Source: Apoda limacodes
Taxonomy: Eukaryota; Arthropoda; Insecta; Lepidoptera; Limacodidae
Direction: 5' to 3'
NCBI GenBank assembly: GCA_946406115.1
Contig: OX291557.1
Coordinates: 8,030,501 to 8,094,500 of the forward strand
Length of the DNA: 64,000 bases
In this document: in pieces, positions 31,319 through 41,285 of the stretch
Position numbering within the stretch: position 1 is the first letter of the stretch
Layout: each line of letters opens with the position of its first letter
Notes under the pieces: generated by a model
Told to the model about the DNA's origin: nothing
Database searches by the model: none
Seen by the model: only the letters and a program-made list of their open reading frames with translations
Position numbers and translations under genes: made by a program

Positions 31319-33279
31319 TTATATGAGCCGTTGTCGTTTAAAAGGTCCTGGCTGAGGTTCTGCGGTGGCGATGAGTCCCGGCACATGTTCTGGTTGTTCC
31401 ATCGTCAGCGTCAGGGGTCGTTCTTCTGGAAAATAAAACAGGTGGTGAGAAAACGACTTGTGATAATTTCTCAAGGAGTGATGACAGATTGCCAAATAGA
31501 TTGTGAGATTAAACATACCTTCCGCATCGTGCTGAGTTTCTTCGATGGTATCATGTCCTGGCTGAGGGTCTGAATTTCTCAAGGAGTGATGAAAGATTGC
31601 CAAATAGATTGTGAGATTAAACATACCTTCCGCATCGTGCTGAGTTTCTTCGATGGTATCATGTCCTGGCTGAGGGTCTGAATTTCTCAAGGAGTGATGA
31701 AAGATTGCCAAATAGATTGTGAGATTAAACATACCTTCCGCATCGTGCTGAGTTTCTTCGATGGTATCATGTCCTGGCTGAGGGTCTGAATTTCTCAAGG
31801 AGTGATGAAAGATTGCCAAATAGATTGTGAGATTAAACATACCTTCCGCATCGTGCTGAGTTTCTTCGATGGTATCATGTCCTGGCTGAGGGTCTGAATT
31901 TCTCAAGGAGTGATGAAAGATTGCCAAATAGATTGTGAGATTAAACATACCTTCCGCATCGTGCTGAGTTTCTTCGATGGTATCATGTCCTGGCTGAGGG
32001 TCTGAATTTCTCAAGGAGTGATGAAAGATTGCCAAATAGATTGTGAGATTAAACATACCTTCCGCATCGTGCTGAGTTTCTTCGATGGTATCATGTCCTG
32101 GCTGAGGGTCTGAATTTCTCAAGGAGTGATGAAAGATTGCCAAATAGATTGTGAGATTAAACATACCTTCCGCATCGTGCTGAGTTTCTTCGATGGTATC
32201 ATGTCCTGGCTGAGGGTCTGAATTTCTCAAGGAGCGATGAAAGATTGCCAAATAGATTGTGAGATTAAACATACCTTCCGCATCGTGCTGAGTTTCTTCG
32301 ATGGTATCATGTCCTGGCTGAGGGTCTGAATTTCTCAAGGAGTGATGAAAGATTGCCAAATAGATTGTGAGATTAAACATACCTTCCGCATCGTGCTGAG
32401 TTCTTCGATGGTATCATGTCCTGGCTGAGGGTCTGAATTTCTCAAGGAGCGATGAAAGATTGCCAAATAGATTGTGAGATTAAACATACCTTCCGCATCG
32501 TGCTGAGTTTCTTCGATGGTATCATGTCCTGGCTGAGGGTCTGAATTTCTCAAGGAGTGATGAAAGATTGCCAAATAGATTGTGAGATTAAACATACCTT
32601 CCGCATCGTGCTGAGTTTCTTCGATGGTATCATGTCCTGGCTGAGGGTCTGAATTTCTCAAGGAGTGATGAAAGATTGCCAAATAGATTGTGAGATTAAA
32701 CATACCTTCCGCATCGTGCTGAGTTTCTTCGATGGTATCATGTCCTGGCTGAGGGTCTGAATTTCTCAAGGAGCGATGAAAGATTGCCAAATAGATTGTG
32801 AGATTAAACATACCTTCCGCATCGTGCTGAGTTTCTTCGATGGTATCATGTCCTGGCTGAGGGTCTGAATTTCTCAAGGAGCGATGAAAGATTGCCAAAT
32901 AGATTGTGAGATTAAACATACCTTCCGCATCGTGCTGAGTTTCTTCGATGGTATCATGTCCTGGCTGAGGGTCTGAATTTCTCAAGGAGTGATGAAAGAT
33001 TGCCAAATAGATTGTGAGATTAAACATACCTTCCGCATCGTGCTGAGTTTCTTCGATGGTATCATGTCCTGGCTGAGGGTCTGAATTTCTCAAGGAGTGA
33101 TGAAAGATTGCCAAATAGATTGTGAGATTAAACATACCTTCCGCATCGTGCTGAGTTTCTTCGATGGTATCATGTCCTGGCTGAGGGTCTGAATTTCTCA
33201 AGGAGTGATGAAAGATTGCCAAATAGATTGTGAGATTAAACATACCTTCCGCATCGTGCTGAGGTGACTTAAGTAAAAT
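31319..33279 (-). CDS. Hypothetical multi-exon repeat protein built from tandem mini-exons
   Basis: Read on the minus strand. A first 34-bp exon (33279-33246) follows CTTTTTTTCCAG and ends GAAG|GTATGT. Sixteen units follow, each a 51-bp exon (lowest one 31519-31569) between TTCAG and GTATGT with 57-bp introns. After a 93-bp last intron with acceptor TTTTATTTTCCAG comes a 107-bp terminal exon, 31425-31319, ending in TAA. All repeat exons start and end in phase 1, and the terminal exon joins in phase 1, so splicing keeps one frame. Each exon adds the 17-residue acidic repeat DPQPGHDTIEETQHDAE. The terminal exon carries a related AEPQPGPF and ends KRQRLI. Without splicing the same frame stays open in 36-residue units (31319-32380 and 32335-33294), broken only by one missing base near 32400. 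No upstream start exon is visible, 57 bp is short for an insect intron, and expression is unknown. Confidence 0.35.
31465..33263 (-). repeat. 108-bp tandem array, 16 full units plus 72 bp
   Basis: Units start at 31465, 31573, 31681, 31789, 31897, 32005, 32113, 32221, 32329, 32436, 32544, 32652, 32760, 32868, 32976 and 33084, with a partial unit at 33192-33263. Period is 108 bp except 107 for the unit at 32329, which lacks one T near 32400. The only recurrent difference is T or C in 'ggag(t/c)gatgaaag'; C occurs in the units at 32221, 32436, 32760 and 32868. The lowest unit has one further change ('gatgacag'). Near-identity points to recent expansion or homogenisation. Confidence 0.98.
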
Positions 33280-33312
33280 CTGGAAAAAAAGCATTTTTTT
33301 TTCCTTTTTTTT

Positions 33313-33474
33313 GATTTTGTCAATGTTCCGTCACGAAATTTTGTTAGCAAACCTCAGATTCGGATTCATCACCCCAAAATACGTGTAGAATGAAAGTAAT
33401 CAGAACCACCCGAAAACTTTCCCACTAGGGGCCCTTTTGAGTACAAATTGACTGAATTAGAAGGTTGTAAGGAC
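33313..33474 (-). repeat. Right inverted arm
   Basis: Reverse complement matches the left arm across 'attcagtcaa', 'ggaaagtttt', 'cgtattttgggg', 'gatgaatccgaatctgaggt', 'aaatttcgtgacggaaca' and 'ttgacaaaatc'. Confidence 0.85.
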
Positions 33475-33610
33475 AGTATAATACTAAACTCAAACTTCAA
33501 AGAGCCGGACTTAAAGGATGGACGGACGAACAGACTGGCAGACAGCGTAAGCTCAGTAATAGTACTCCGTTGGCACTCTTTGGATACGAAACCCTTTCAG
33601 GGTTTTCGCT
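33475..33610 (+). repeat. Fragment of a 'ggttccgta'-type dispersed repeat
   Basis: 'gagccggacttaaaggatgg', 'acggacgaacagactggcag', 'agctcagtaatagtactccg', 'ttggcactctttggatacg' and 'aaacccttt' follow the wording of the common moth repeats that end near 'ggtacggaaccct'. It abuts the right arm of the array element. Confidence 0.5.
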
Positions 33611-36060
33611 AACCGTGGTACAGTAATGGAAACTGTCAACAAACAATGTCGACAACAAATGGAAAATGGAATGGTCAAAGTAAGCAGATGTAGTCATAGT
33701 GACAGAAGTACAGAACAACGTGCACGTTTCCGCGTTTGATACACGGCCACGGGTATATTAGAAACTTATCAAATTCCAAAAATAATGATTGGTGTCGATG
33801 CAGTCATGAATTTGTCATAAATCTTTGGTTTTATGACGCAGCTTTGATACAACAAGTTCTAAGAATCATGACGTGTAGGACAACAAAAGGTTTTTCAGAA
33901 ATACTTTAGCTGCTAAGTTTATGGGTTATTTTTACAAATTTATGTACTTACCTATATTAATATGACGCTGATCGAAATATCGCCTAACTAGGCATCTATG
34001 ATCTATTTTTTTTGTTTATTTTACATCAATAACAACGAAACATATAACAAACATCTATTGTAATAAAATAACAACATTCATGTACATTCTTTTATAAAAA
34101 AAATCTAATTATTTCATTATTCACTTGTGATATCGTGATTTAGGTTATTTACATATTTTTATTTTACGAAAAGCTACCATCATCAACTCAACAATTTAAT
34201 GCTTGAAAAATTTAATTTCACTGCTTGCGAGTAAATAATACTAAACTAATATTATAACTTAAATTGATTAAATACAGGAATAGCATAGATAGAGTTTTTC
34301 TGAAGGAATAAAGTCAATTTTGCGAGCGAGCCCATAAAGCGGAAATGGACTAATATGGCTGTCAAGAAAACACAGCTTCGCTCTTAAGAGAATGCTTACC
34401 AGGCTTACAGTCTTCGTATTTTTGTAATAATGAGGACTGTCGGGGATGGCAAACCTATGATGACGTACACAATAACTGACTGACTGCTTTTCACAGGAAA
34501 AAATTTAAGAAATAATCAGTATCAAAGTCTCGCATTAAGGCTGCGCCTAACATAAATATATAGCTTTCCGCTCGTTTCAAAAGTCGTAGAGAAATTATTG
34601 TGTTTAGAATAAAACTACTGGCCGAATAGTTTGTACATAAAAAAAATTCGTTCTGGAGACCACATTCTCCACGACCGTTCATATGATGTGCCCTGCAATC
34701 AGACGTGTCTGAAATCCGCTAGTGGACAAATTGCGACAGTAAAACTTTAAAGAATAAAATAATAACTAGAAAATAAAATATTTATTGCTTTCACTTTGAA
34801 TTTCTAAAGTTTACGTCAACAAATTGTATCAATGTATCGATTGTATCGACGCTGTAGGTCATCATTATAATCAAGTCACAAAGCTACATTAGCACAACAC
34901 TTGCATGCAAATACGTTTTTTGTTCAAATGTCTTTACAATTCACCAAGAAGAACGTATCAATGAAATCGATATTCACGGCACATCACTAGTAAAATATTT
35001 AGGATAATAGGTGCCCCAGTCGAGGGACTTAGCGTACATTTACTTCTAATTTTGTCCCGAATATAAAACACCATCGAAAGAGGCAGATTTCACGTCCACT
35101 TAGGAATCCCATCACGTTTCTATATGCTGCCAATTGAGAATGTCAGCGGCAGACAACGATCGGCGAGGAAAGGTGTCCTTCACTGAAATCGGCCATTTTA
35201 CGACTAGGTACATGAACATGTCTAACATAAGTATTGGTTCATTTGTTGAAAATGAAACTAGATGTTTTATGATAAGTTGTTGATCCCAAAGACTACAGTA
35301 TAATTACCCAGTGGATGAGCTATCGATAAACTAAGTGAGCACTTTTTTGAAACTGTAAAGGTTTATTTTTCATGATTGGTTGTTACTGGATTTTTTTTTA
35401 AATTAGAACTTAAATTTTGAATTTAAAATTTCTGCATCTTTTAAATATTGTATTTTCGGCTAAGGTTGTTTTGTGCTGCACTATGTATGATAAAAAAATA
35501 GTGCAATGTTTTAAGTTAAATAAAGTAACTACCCATGTTATGTGTAATTTGCTAGCATTTATCTCAATCTTGGTAAAAAAGGATTTATTTTCAACAAATG
35601 AGCCAATAGTCGTAATATGGCCGATTTTAGTAGAGGGAACGTTTTCTAGCTGCTTGTTAAAGTCGTCATTTAAAAACGTGATATGATTTCTAAGTGGACA
35701 CCGCAATAAGTTCCCATTCAAATCCTTTAATTACGGAACTCATAAAATAAATTCCAATTTAGCAAACAATCTAATCAAATGTTTAGCTACGGAAAAGGTA
35801 CCATAACGTATTAAAGTGGACAGTTGAATGAACTTATGACATGGTGTAGCCCATGTAGTCCTTCCAGCACGTGACCAGAACACAAAGTGGATTATTTTGA
35901 GTACTCGACTGCCACCCTGACCGAGAATTCGTGATCAGCTCGCTTGTTTTACCCTCTTTCCTCGCCGCTGCCAATTGGCATAACCTGATTAGGGAATTGA
36001 GTATTGGATGCTTTCACTCAACCTAACAATAGTTAGTTACTCTCAATAAATGCAAGTAAA
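33611..36060. other. AT-rich noncoding stretch
   Basis: No family or gene recognised. Opposed frames at 35410-35721 (minus) and 35417-35686 (plus) mirror each other and show no domain. A GC-richer patch at 35850-35990 is unassigned. Confidence 0.45.
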
Positions 36061-36063
36061 TAG

Positions 36064-36425
36064 ATTTTTTTTTTTGGGTTTTAGGGTTCATCCACTTCCG
36101 TACCTATCTGTCTGTCTGTCAAGACACTTTTTCTCAGAAACGTGTGAAGGTATCAAGTTGAAATTAGTATCAAATACTAAGGTCTACGGTCAACGCAATA
36201 AGAAAATAAGCCTGAAATACGGCTTTTTTTATCACATATTTTAGCATTCACAAATAAATCAAAACCTACTTCCGGTTGTCCTAGAATCGTGAAATTTAGC
36301 ACGAAGCGAGGTCTTACATCACAAATATAGGAAAAAATCCAAATCCTTGATCTTACGATGGAAGAATTATCTTCAGTGGTTCCGTTAGTGCGCAAGCCAG
36401 ACTCATACTTGGCCGGTTTTTTTGT
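36064..36425 (+). repeat. Dispersed repeat, family B, copy 1
   Basis: Blocks 'tagggttc', 'tctgtctgtctgtcaagaca', 'gaaggtatcaagttgaaatt', 'tcaaatactaaggtctacgg', 'aataaatcaaaacctacttc', 'gtcctagaatcgtgaaattt' and 'ccagactcatacttggccgg' match 54240-54752 in order. It ends in the same 'cttggccg' plus T-run module as family A. Confidence 0.75.
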
Positions 36426-37595
36426 AAAATTCGTGATGCGAATATGAGATTAGTTTTATATTAAGTAACTGTACTTCTAATATTCTTAATTTACTAGAAC
36501 TGGTTAGTTTCAACTACAATTTTCTGTGAAAAACTAGTCACGCCTCGATTAGCAAGAAAGCGAGTTATTTTCAAATTACAAGCAGTTTTTAAGGTGGTTA
36601 TAGTATTTCCTAAACTACGTATATCTTCTTTAAGAAATTTAGACTAATTTCTGCTTTCCTTCTGTAACCTCTAATGATACGAAATTCCTAAAAAAAAGAC
36701 GGATAAACCTCAGTTACCTTATTAAATATGAAGTGTTCCATTGTTTGACCTAGAGGGCTTGTCTAAATGTGGTTGGCTGGCTTTCAAACCCGTGACATAG
36801 GTACATAAGGTATGTTGCAAAAATTACCGAATGAATGAATGAATATGCACCAAATAATTATTAAGGACAAAAAATAATACAAAAAGTACAATAGGCTAAA
36901 CAGCAATCTCAACCAGACAACATTTGGGTGTAGGAAATAGTAGATAGTTAAGAAAAACCCGAATGTCACGTATGGACTGCTGATTCAATCCAATCGGGTT
37001 AAAAACTGAATAGCCAACTGCCATAAAGTTTGAATACAACGGAGTATACCTACTAGCAAACAATGATATTATTCATCGATACACGATTGTATCACTTACG
37101 TAAATAACAATATGAACGAAAATATATCATTTTATCCTATCTGTTAGTGTAGTTCAAGTGACACACAACACCGATGCTAGATACTAAAGAAAAGCGTTGA
37201 ATTTAATAAAAATATATGGAGAAATTTATACTAGATAGTTTAATTCGTTGATTATAAGCTTCTTTACTTTCCTTCCGACTTGTTGTACAAATACATTTTA
37301 ATATTGCGAATTAAAAACTTATTTTAATCAAAACAAAATGTACGATTAGGGAATTTTATAGAAAAGAAAATTAAGATTTATTTAGCTTTGATAGCAACGG
37401 TTTATTTGTATATAGGCTAACCTATACCTACTGCGACATATAGTACCTATAGGAAAGTAGAGCCTAAAAAGTTATTAAGAGTATTTTTTTAGTCTTACCT
37501 GTCCAATTTTGACTCACTTCTAATAGTTCGTCACTGGTTATGGGGGTGTATTATATTGTTGCTGGTCTTTTATTTTATCGATGATGGTATGGTAG
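36426..37595. other. AT-rich stretch with a GAAT microsatellite
   Basis: 'gaatgaatgaatgaat' lies at about 36829-36844. No gene recognised. Confidence 0.45.
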
Positions 37596-37599
37596 TGGT

Positions 37600-37745
37600 A
37601 TGGATGGTAACTTACGACCTATGGGTCAGTCTTGCAGGACTAAAGCGGTTGGTAAAAGAGGCTGTCTCCTACATTGTAATGTAGGGGGTGTGCCACTGGT
37701 TACCTCCTTTTGGGCATAAAAACCGTCAAGATATAAATACATACA
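37600..37745 (+). repeat. Retroposon tail, 'cactggttacc' family, copy 2
   Basis: 'gcaggactaaagcggttgg', 'gggggtgtgccactggttac', 'tttgggcataaaaaccgtca' and 'gatataaatacatacattt' form the 3' end of a non-LTR retroposon. Shorter relative at 29560-29655. Confidence 0.6.
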
Positions 37746-38160
37746 TTTATGAATATTAATCTAAGAATATGTCTTAAACAACATTTCGCCCAAATTGCCT
37801 CAACAAATCTTGATTTGATTTCGCTTATTTGTAGTTAGGATCGCAACGGATTAGTTTCGGCTCGTTTCGCCCAATCACTTCCCTCCTTCCCTCCGAGATC
37901 AGTTCCTCTCATGAACAAATAAATGTATTGGAAATTGATTGTATCGAAATACATATACGTATAGCTATCATAAGTATATATATAGCTTGTGGCTGATTGT
38001 CGTAATAACCAAAAATAAATAAAAAAAACACAAAAACTATTTCTTAACAAATACGACTTCAAGGCGAATAAAACATTACTTGTTTCTGCTGCATGTTCTG
38101 TAGTTTGCTATAGGGGCTTTTTACTTTACTTTTTACATGTTTATGTTTTTGTTAAAAAAT
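37746..38160. other. AT-rich stretch, nothing recognised
   Basis: AT-rich; minus-strand frame 37835-38062 shows no domain. Confidence 0.4.
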
Positions 38161-38165
38161 AGTAA

Positions 38166-38600
38166 TTTTTTTAATAGGGTAACCTATTAAAAAAAACGAG
38201 TTGCACTCCAGGAGTGCCGGCAGAAGTGAAAACCTTTACACAGATTCGCGCTAAACACTCAAATATGTCACAAGACATGTCTTTGACATTGTCAAGAAAT
38301 AATAATGTTTGTTTATTCACTTTTTTGACGTAGTATATTTGACATCGCAATCTGTCAGAGAATTAAAATTCCATATCCAACCATCCTGTACTACTCATAA
38401 TCGCGAATACTAAAAATAAAAATTATAATAGGCGTGGCATTACGGTTTCCGTCTTACGAATTTCCACGATTAGGACACGTGACCTGACGTGAGTTTATCA
38501 TTTTTTACCCATACCAAAAAAAGTGCACAACGCCGCTAAAGAAGTTTTCACTTCAAAAATTTCATTTGTCAGTTGGTATTGATTTTAATCAGTATTAAAG
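38166..38600. repeat. Unclassified dispersed repeat beginning with a perfect hairpin
   Basis: At 38166-38195 a 13-bp arm ('tttttttaatagg') faces its exact complement across 'gtaa'. 'cgagttgcactccaggagtg' and 'ccggcagaagtgaaaacc' follow, then near 38525-38565 'gtgcacaacgccgctaaag' and 'aagttttcacttc'. The wording is familiar from moth repeats, and the 'aagtgaaaac'/'gttttcactt' pair faces inward like inverted ends. Confidence 0.4.
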
Positions 38601-38779
38601 TGAATAAACTTAGAACTTTCCTTAATATTTCTTCAAAATAATATATAAGTCATCGGACGAAAGAATGGATAGTAAACTGTAAGGATTTTACCACATATCT
38701 AAGGAATACTAAAAACAAATTTTTGAAAATACATGACGAAACTACATATAAGCGTTTAAATTACTTTTTAACATTTTGT

Positions 38780-38995
38780 GTACGTAGGTATATACATACG
38801 GACAGATATGAAGGAACTGTATAAGTGACCTTACCCTAAAATTGTCAAATGGACAAACGAATGGAAATGAAATCCGTTTTTGCGGTGACTACGGAATGCG
38901 AATGAACAGATGGACACACAGATATGACGAGGCTATAGATTAATTACATAACATTCGGTTTTAATTATGGAACCCTAAAAATTAAAACTTCAAAA
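38780..38995 (+). repeat. Fragment of a 'ggaaccctaaaaa'-ending repeat, family C
   Basis: 'gacagatatgaaggaactg', 'gacaaacgaatgg', 'gatggacacacagatatgac' and the final 'atggaaccctaaaaatt' fit the common family C body. It is diverged and lacks a clear 5' module. Confidence 0.4.
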
Positions 38996-39094
38996 TTAGT
39001 TTTATCTTGTAATGTCGAATGCATAAAATATCAAAATAGTCATCGGATTTGTTCGGCCTACCGGGAACTTTAGTAAATTGCTGTGCGTTTTTTA

Positions 39095-39440
39095 AAACTT
39101 GTTAGGTGTTAATAAAACAAAGAAATTGCGCACACTGCGAGATAGAATCGTATGCGGATTTCTGTTGCAGATCTGTTGCGGTTCGTTCCGCACGGAATTT
39201 TTGCACACTATGCGCGTACTACGCAAAAACAGCCCCGTCTCGCTGCAATGTGCTCAAAACGCGGTAAAGAAATGTTATCACAACGCGTTTTACAGATAAC
39301 TTTTTTTTTAAATACGCACCGCAACACGCCGCACCACAGTGCAGCTATTAGAATGTAGAGCTGCAACAAAAGCGCGCGTCCTATATAAGATTTAAAATGC
39401 GGAGTCGTATATTGTTTTGTTTTACTACTGTGCACGCGCG
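39095..39440. repeat. CpG-rich stretch, possible repeat or regulatory island
   Basis: This stretch has many GCG/CGC steps ('attgcgcacactgcgag', 'tatgcgcgtactacgc', 'caaaacgcggtaaag', 'cgcaccgcaacacgccgc') and ends with 'tcctatataag', TATA-like at about 39381. Frames on both strands (39099-39435) overlap each other and have no domain. Its CpG density resembles MITE families built on 'cgcaacgcg' words, but a promoter island cannot be excluded. Confidence 0.35.
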
Positions 39441-40020
39441 GGGTGCAAACTCACCCCAGACGTATATTTTTGATTTTTATTTTGCAATGACAAGACACCA
39501 GGGTTGCGCTCTTAAACGTAAAAAGTTACGTCATCGGGTTTCTAACTGTACCCTTAAGTTTTTGTACGGCTACAGAGTTACATCAGTCAAGTTAAACCAA
39601 TGTTTCCACCTTTAGTATTTTCGTTTTTCCTTTTGAGTTACAAAATTAAACAACTATAGTAAAACCAGGGCGAGCCACTATTCTTATTATTTTGATAGCA
39701 TACGTAAGTGTCGCAAGGAATCGAGCAGCTCGTGCCAATAAAAGCTATATGAAAGCAATATCGCCTCAATCACGTATACGAGCTCTAGTTTTTTTACGAC
39801 CCCGACCGTTATTAATTTCGTCCGATGCAGCGTAATGCAAAGTTTTGCGTTATTGTGGCTCTTATTTGCTATAAAAACGTTTATGCTTCACTAGACGCCA
39901 AGGTTAGTGTATAGAATATAGCGTATTTATTCTACGAAGTTGCAGTTGTTTGAAAACATTGGAGCTGAGCTAAAGACTGTTAAATGAACCATACTAAAGT
40001 CATTTAGTTGAGTGGACTTT
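39441..40020. other. Mixed-composition stretch, nothing recognised
   Basis: No repeat family or gene assigned. Includes 'cgcgcggggtgcaaactc' near 39433 and then AT-rich DNA. Confidence 0.4.
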
Positions 40021-40024
40021 TTCG

Positions 40025-40222
40025 TTGCTTCTATTTCAGCATTTTCTCTAAGGACTACAGTATGGGGTTCTTCAAAAAAGAAGTTATTAGATTTCTGAAG
40101 GGTCGGCAACGCGCGAGTGATGCCCCTGGTGTTGCAAGCGTCCATAGGCTACGGTGACCGCTTACCATCAGGCGGACCGTAGGCTTGTTTGCCACCTTAG
40201 TGGTATAAAAAAAAAAAAAAAA
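40025..40222 (+). repeat. Retroposon 3' tail, 'gttcttcaaaaagaag' family, copy 2, with poly-A
   Basis: Best copy of the family: 'gtatggggttcttcaaaaaa', 'gggtcggcaacgcgcgagtg', 'tgcccctggtgttgcaagcg', 'ccataggctacggtgacc', 'ttaccatcaggcggaccg', 'tgtttgccaccttagtggta', then about 19 A residues ending near 40222. The long uninterrupted poly-A marks it as a relatively young retrotransposition product on the plus strand. Confidence 0.8.
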
Positions 40223-40364
40223 AATTATAGACTGAGCTTGGAATTCCAATACTAATTTACAATTATATACTAACTAACTTTTGCACACGGTTCCACACGC
40301 CCTTAATTCGATTATCGGTGCAACTTCTCAACTAAAGAAAAAAAAAATTAGTCACAACTGACGT

Positions 40365-40500
40365 TTTCAGGTAGCCTATGTCCTTCCCCGGGACTCAAAC
40401 TATCGCCATGCTAATTTTCAGCTTACTCCGTACAGCGGTTTGAACGTGAAGAGGTAACAGACAGACAGAGCTACTTTCGCATTTATAATATTTATATAGA
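40365..40500 (+). repeat. RTE/SINE-type tail, truncated copy
   Basis: 'gcctatgtccttccccggga', 'ctcaaactatcgccatg', 'gtacagcggtttgaacgtg' and 'aagaggtaacagacagacag' lead to 'atttataatatttatataga'. It directly abuts a second copy that starts 'ctagcttttgccagcgg'. Confidence 0.75.
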
Positions 40501-40797
40501 CTAGCTTTTGCCAGCGGCTCTGCCTGCCCTAAATTTGGTAATCGGCGCGGGATTCCTTCGGTAACTCCTTGATTTAACTAAAGAAGTTTGCTGTATAAAG
40601 CTATATTACGTTCAAGTGGAATTCGGTTATAGTTATTCCTGCGGGAACTTTTGTATTTTCCGGGATGAAAAGCCTATGTGCTATTTCAGACTGTAATCTA
40701 TCTCTGCGCCAAATTTCATCCAGACCCACCCAGCCTTTCTGTCGTGATTGAGTAACAAACATCTATCCAAACTTTCGAATTTATAATATTAGTATAG
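40500..40797 (+). repeat. RTE/SINE-type tail, longer copy in tandem
   Basis: Starts 'actagcttttgccagcggct', includes 'cgcgggattccttcggtaac' and 'tcctgcgggaacttttg', and ends 'atttataatattagtataga'. The head-to-tail arrangement with the preceding copy shows repeated insertion at an existing tail or slippage during target-primed reverse transcription. Confidence 0.75.
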
Positions 40798-41187
40798 ATG
40801 TGATAGTCCGACGCCGTATGTTTTAGAACACATATATGGACGGAGAAGGACATAGGATACCTATTTTTATCATGAACGAGTTTCAACGGGATTATACAAT
40901 GATCGTCTAAGTAGAAGGACATTGGGAAAATATGTATATACTACATAATTTTTCTGCGGGTGTTACCACGGTGCACTGTTCCTTCACGAGGCAAAGGAAG
41001 CAACGGGTTGACCTGATTTGTGGTACATATGATAAGAATACTTTATGTCCCAATAAATCAATAGGTAGGAATTACACGGCTGTGACTGAATTTGGCAAAA
41101 AGCTTTATTGGTAAAAAAAATGTTACTTCTTTTTGCGCAACACCAATCTCTTTCTGCTACGGAATTCCGCTTTTGGTTTCTAACCCA
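40798..41187. other. AT-rich stretch, nothing recognised
   Basis: Includes 'ggacggagaaggacatagg' near 40840, another scrap of retroposon wording. No gene. Confidence 0.4.
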
Positions 41188-41285
41188 GTGGTCAAACATC
41201 AAAACTACAGTTGCCATATTAAATTCTGTGAACTTACGCGACACTAGCAACAAACACTGGGTCATAAAAGTTTGTTGCACTGTGA
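41188..41285 (+). repeat. Dispersed repeat, family F, copy 2
   Basis: 'agtggtcaaacatcaaaac', 'acagttgccatatta' and 'gtgaacttacgcgacact' parallel 26585-26670. Confidence 0.5.

Larger units (their letters stand above)
30730..33474 (-). mobile_element. Inverted-repeat-bounded element carrying the 108-bp array
   Basis: Two imperfect inverted arms, 30730-30887 and 33313-33474, enclose about 2.4 kb. The interior has AT-rich sequence (30888-31318), a possible terminal exon (31319-31425) and the 108-bp array (31465-33263). No transposase frame is present, so if mobile it is non-autonomous. I could not define terminal bases or a target duplication. The right arm adjoins another dispersed repeat (33475-33610), so the arms could also be two opposed copies of one repeat family. 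Similar elements with internal minisatellites are known among DNA transposons, but this one matches no family I can name. Confidence 0.55.

Noticed and set aside
31059..31573. Plus-strand frames of 98 and 87 codons across the array border
   Set aside because: They are opposite-strand shadows of the array and its terminal exon, with no domain and no repeat-wide continuity.
31465..33263. CRISPR array, because of regular repeats
   Set aside because: Units are contiguous identical 108-bp repeats with no variable spacers, in a eukaryotic setting.
31465..33263. Centromeric or telomeric satellite
   Set aside because: Only about 17 units, enclosed by inverted arms in unique DNA; no TTAGG telomere repeat seen anywhere in the window.
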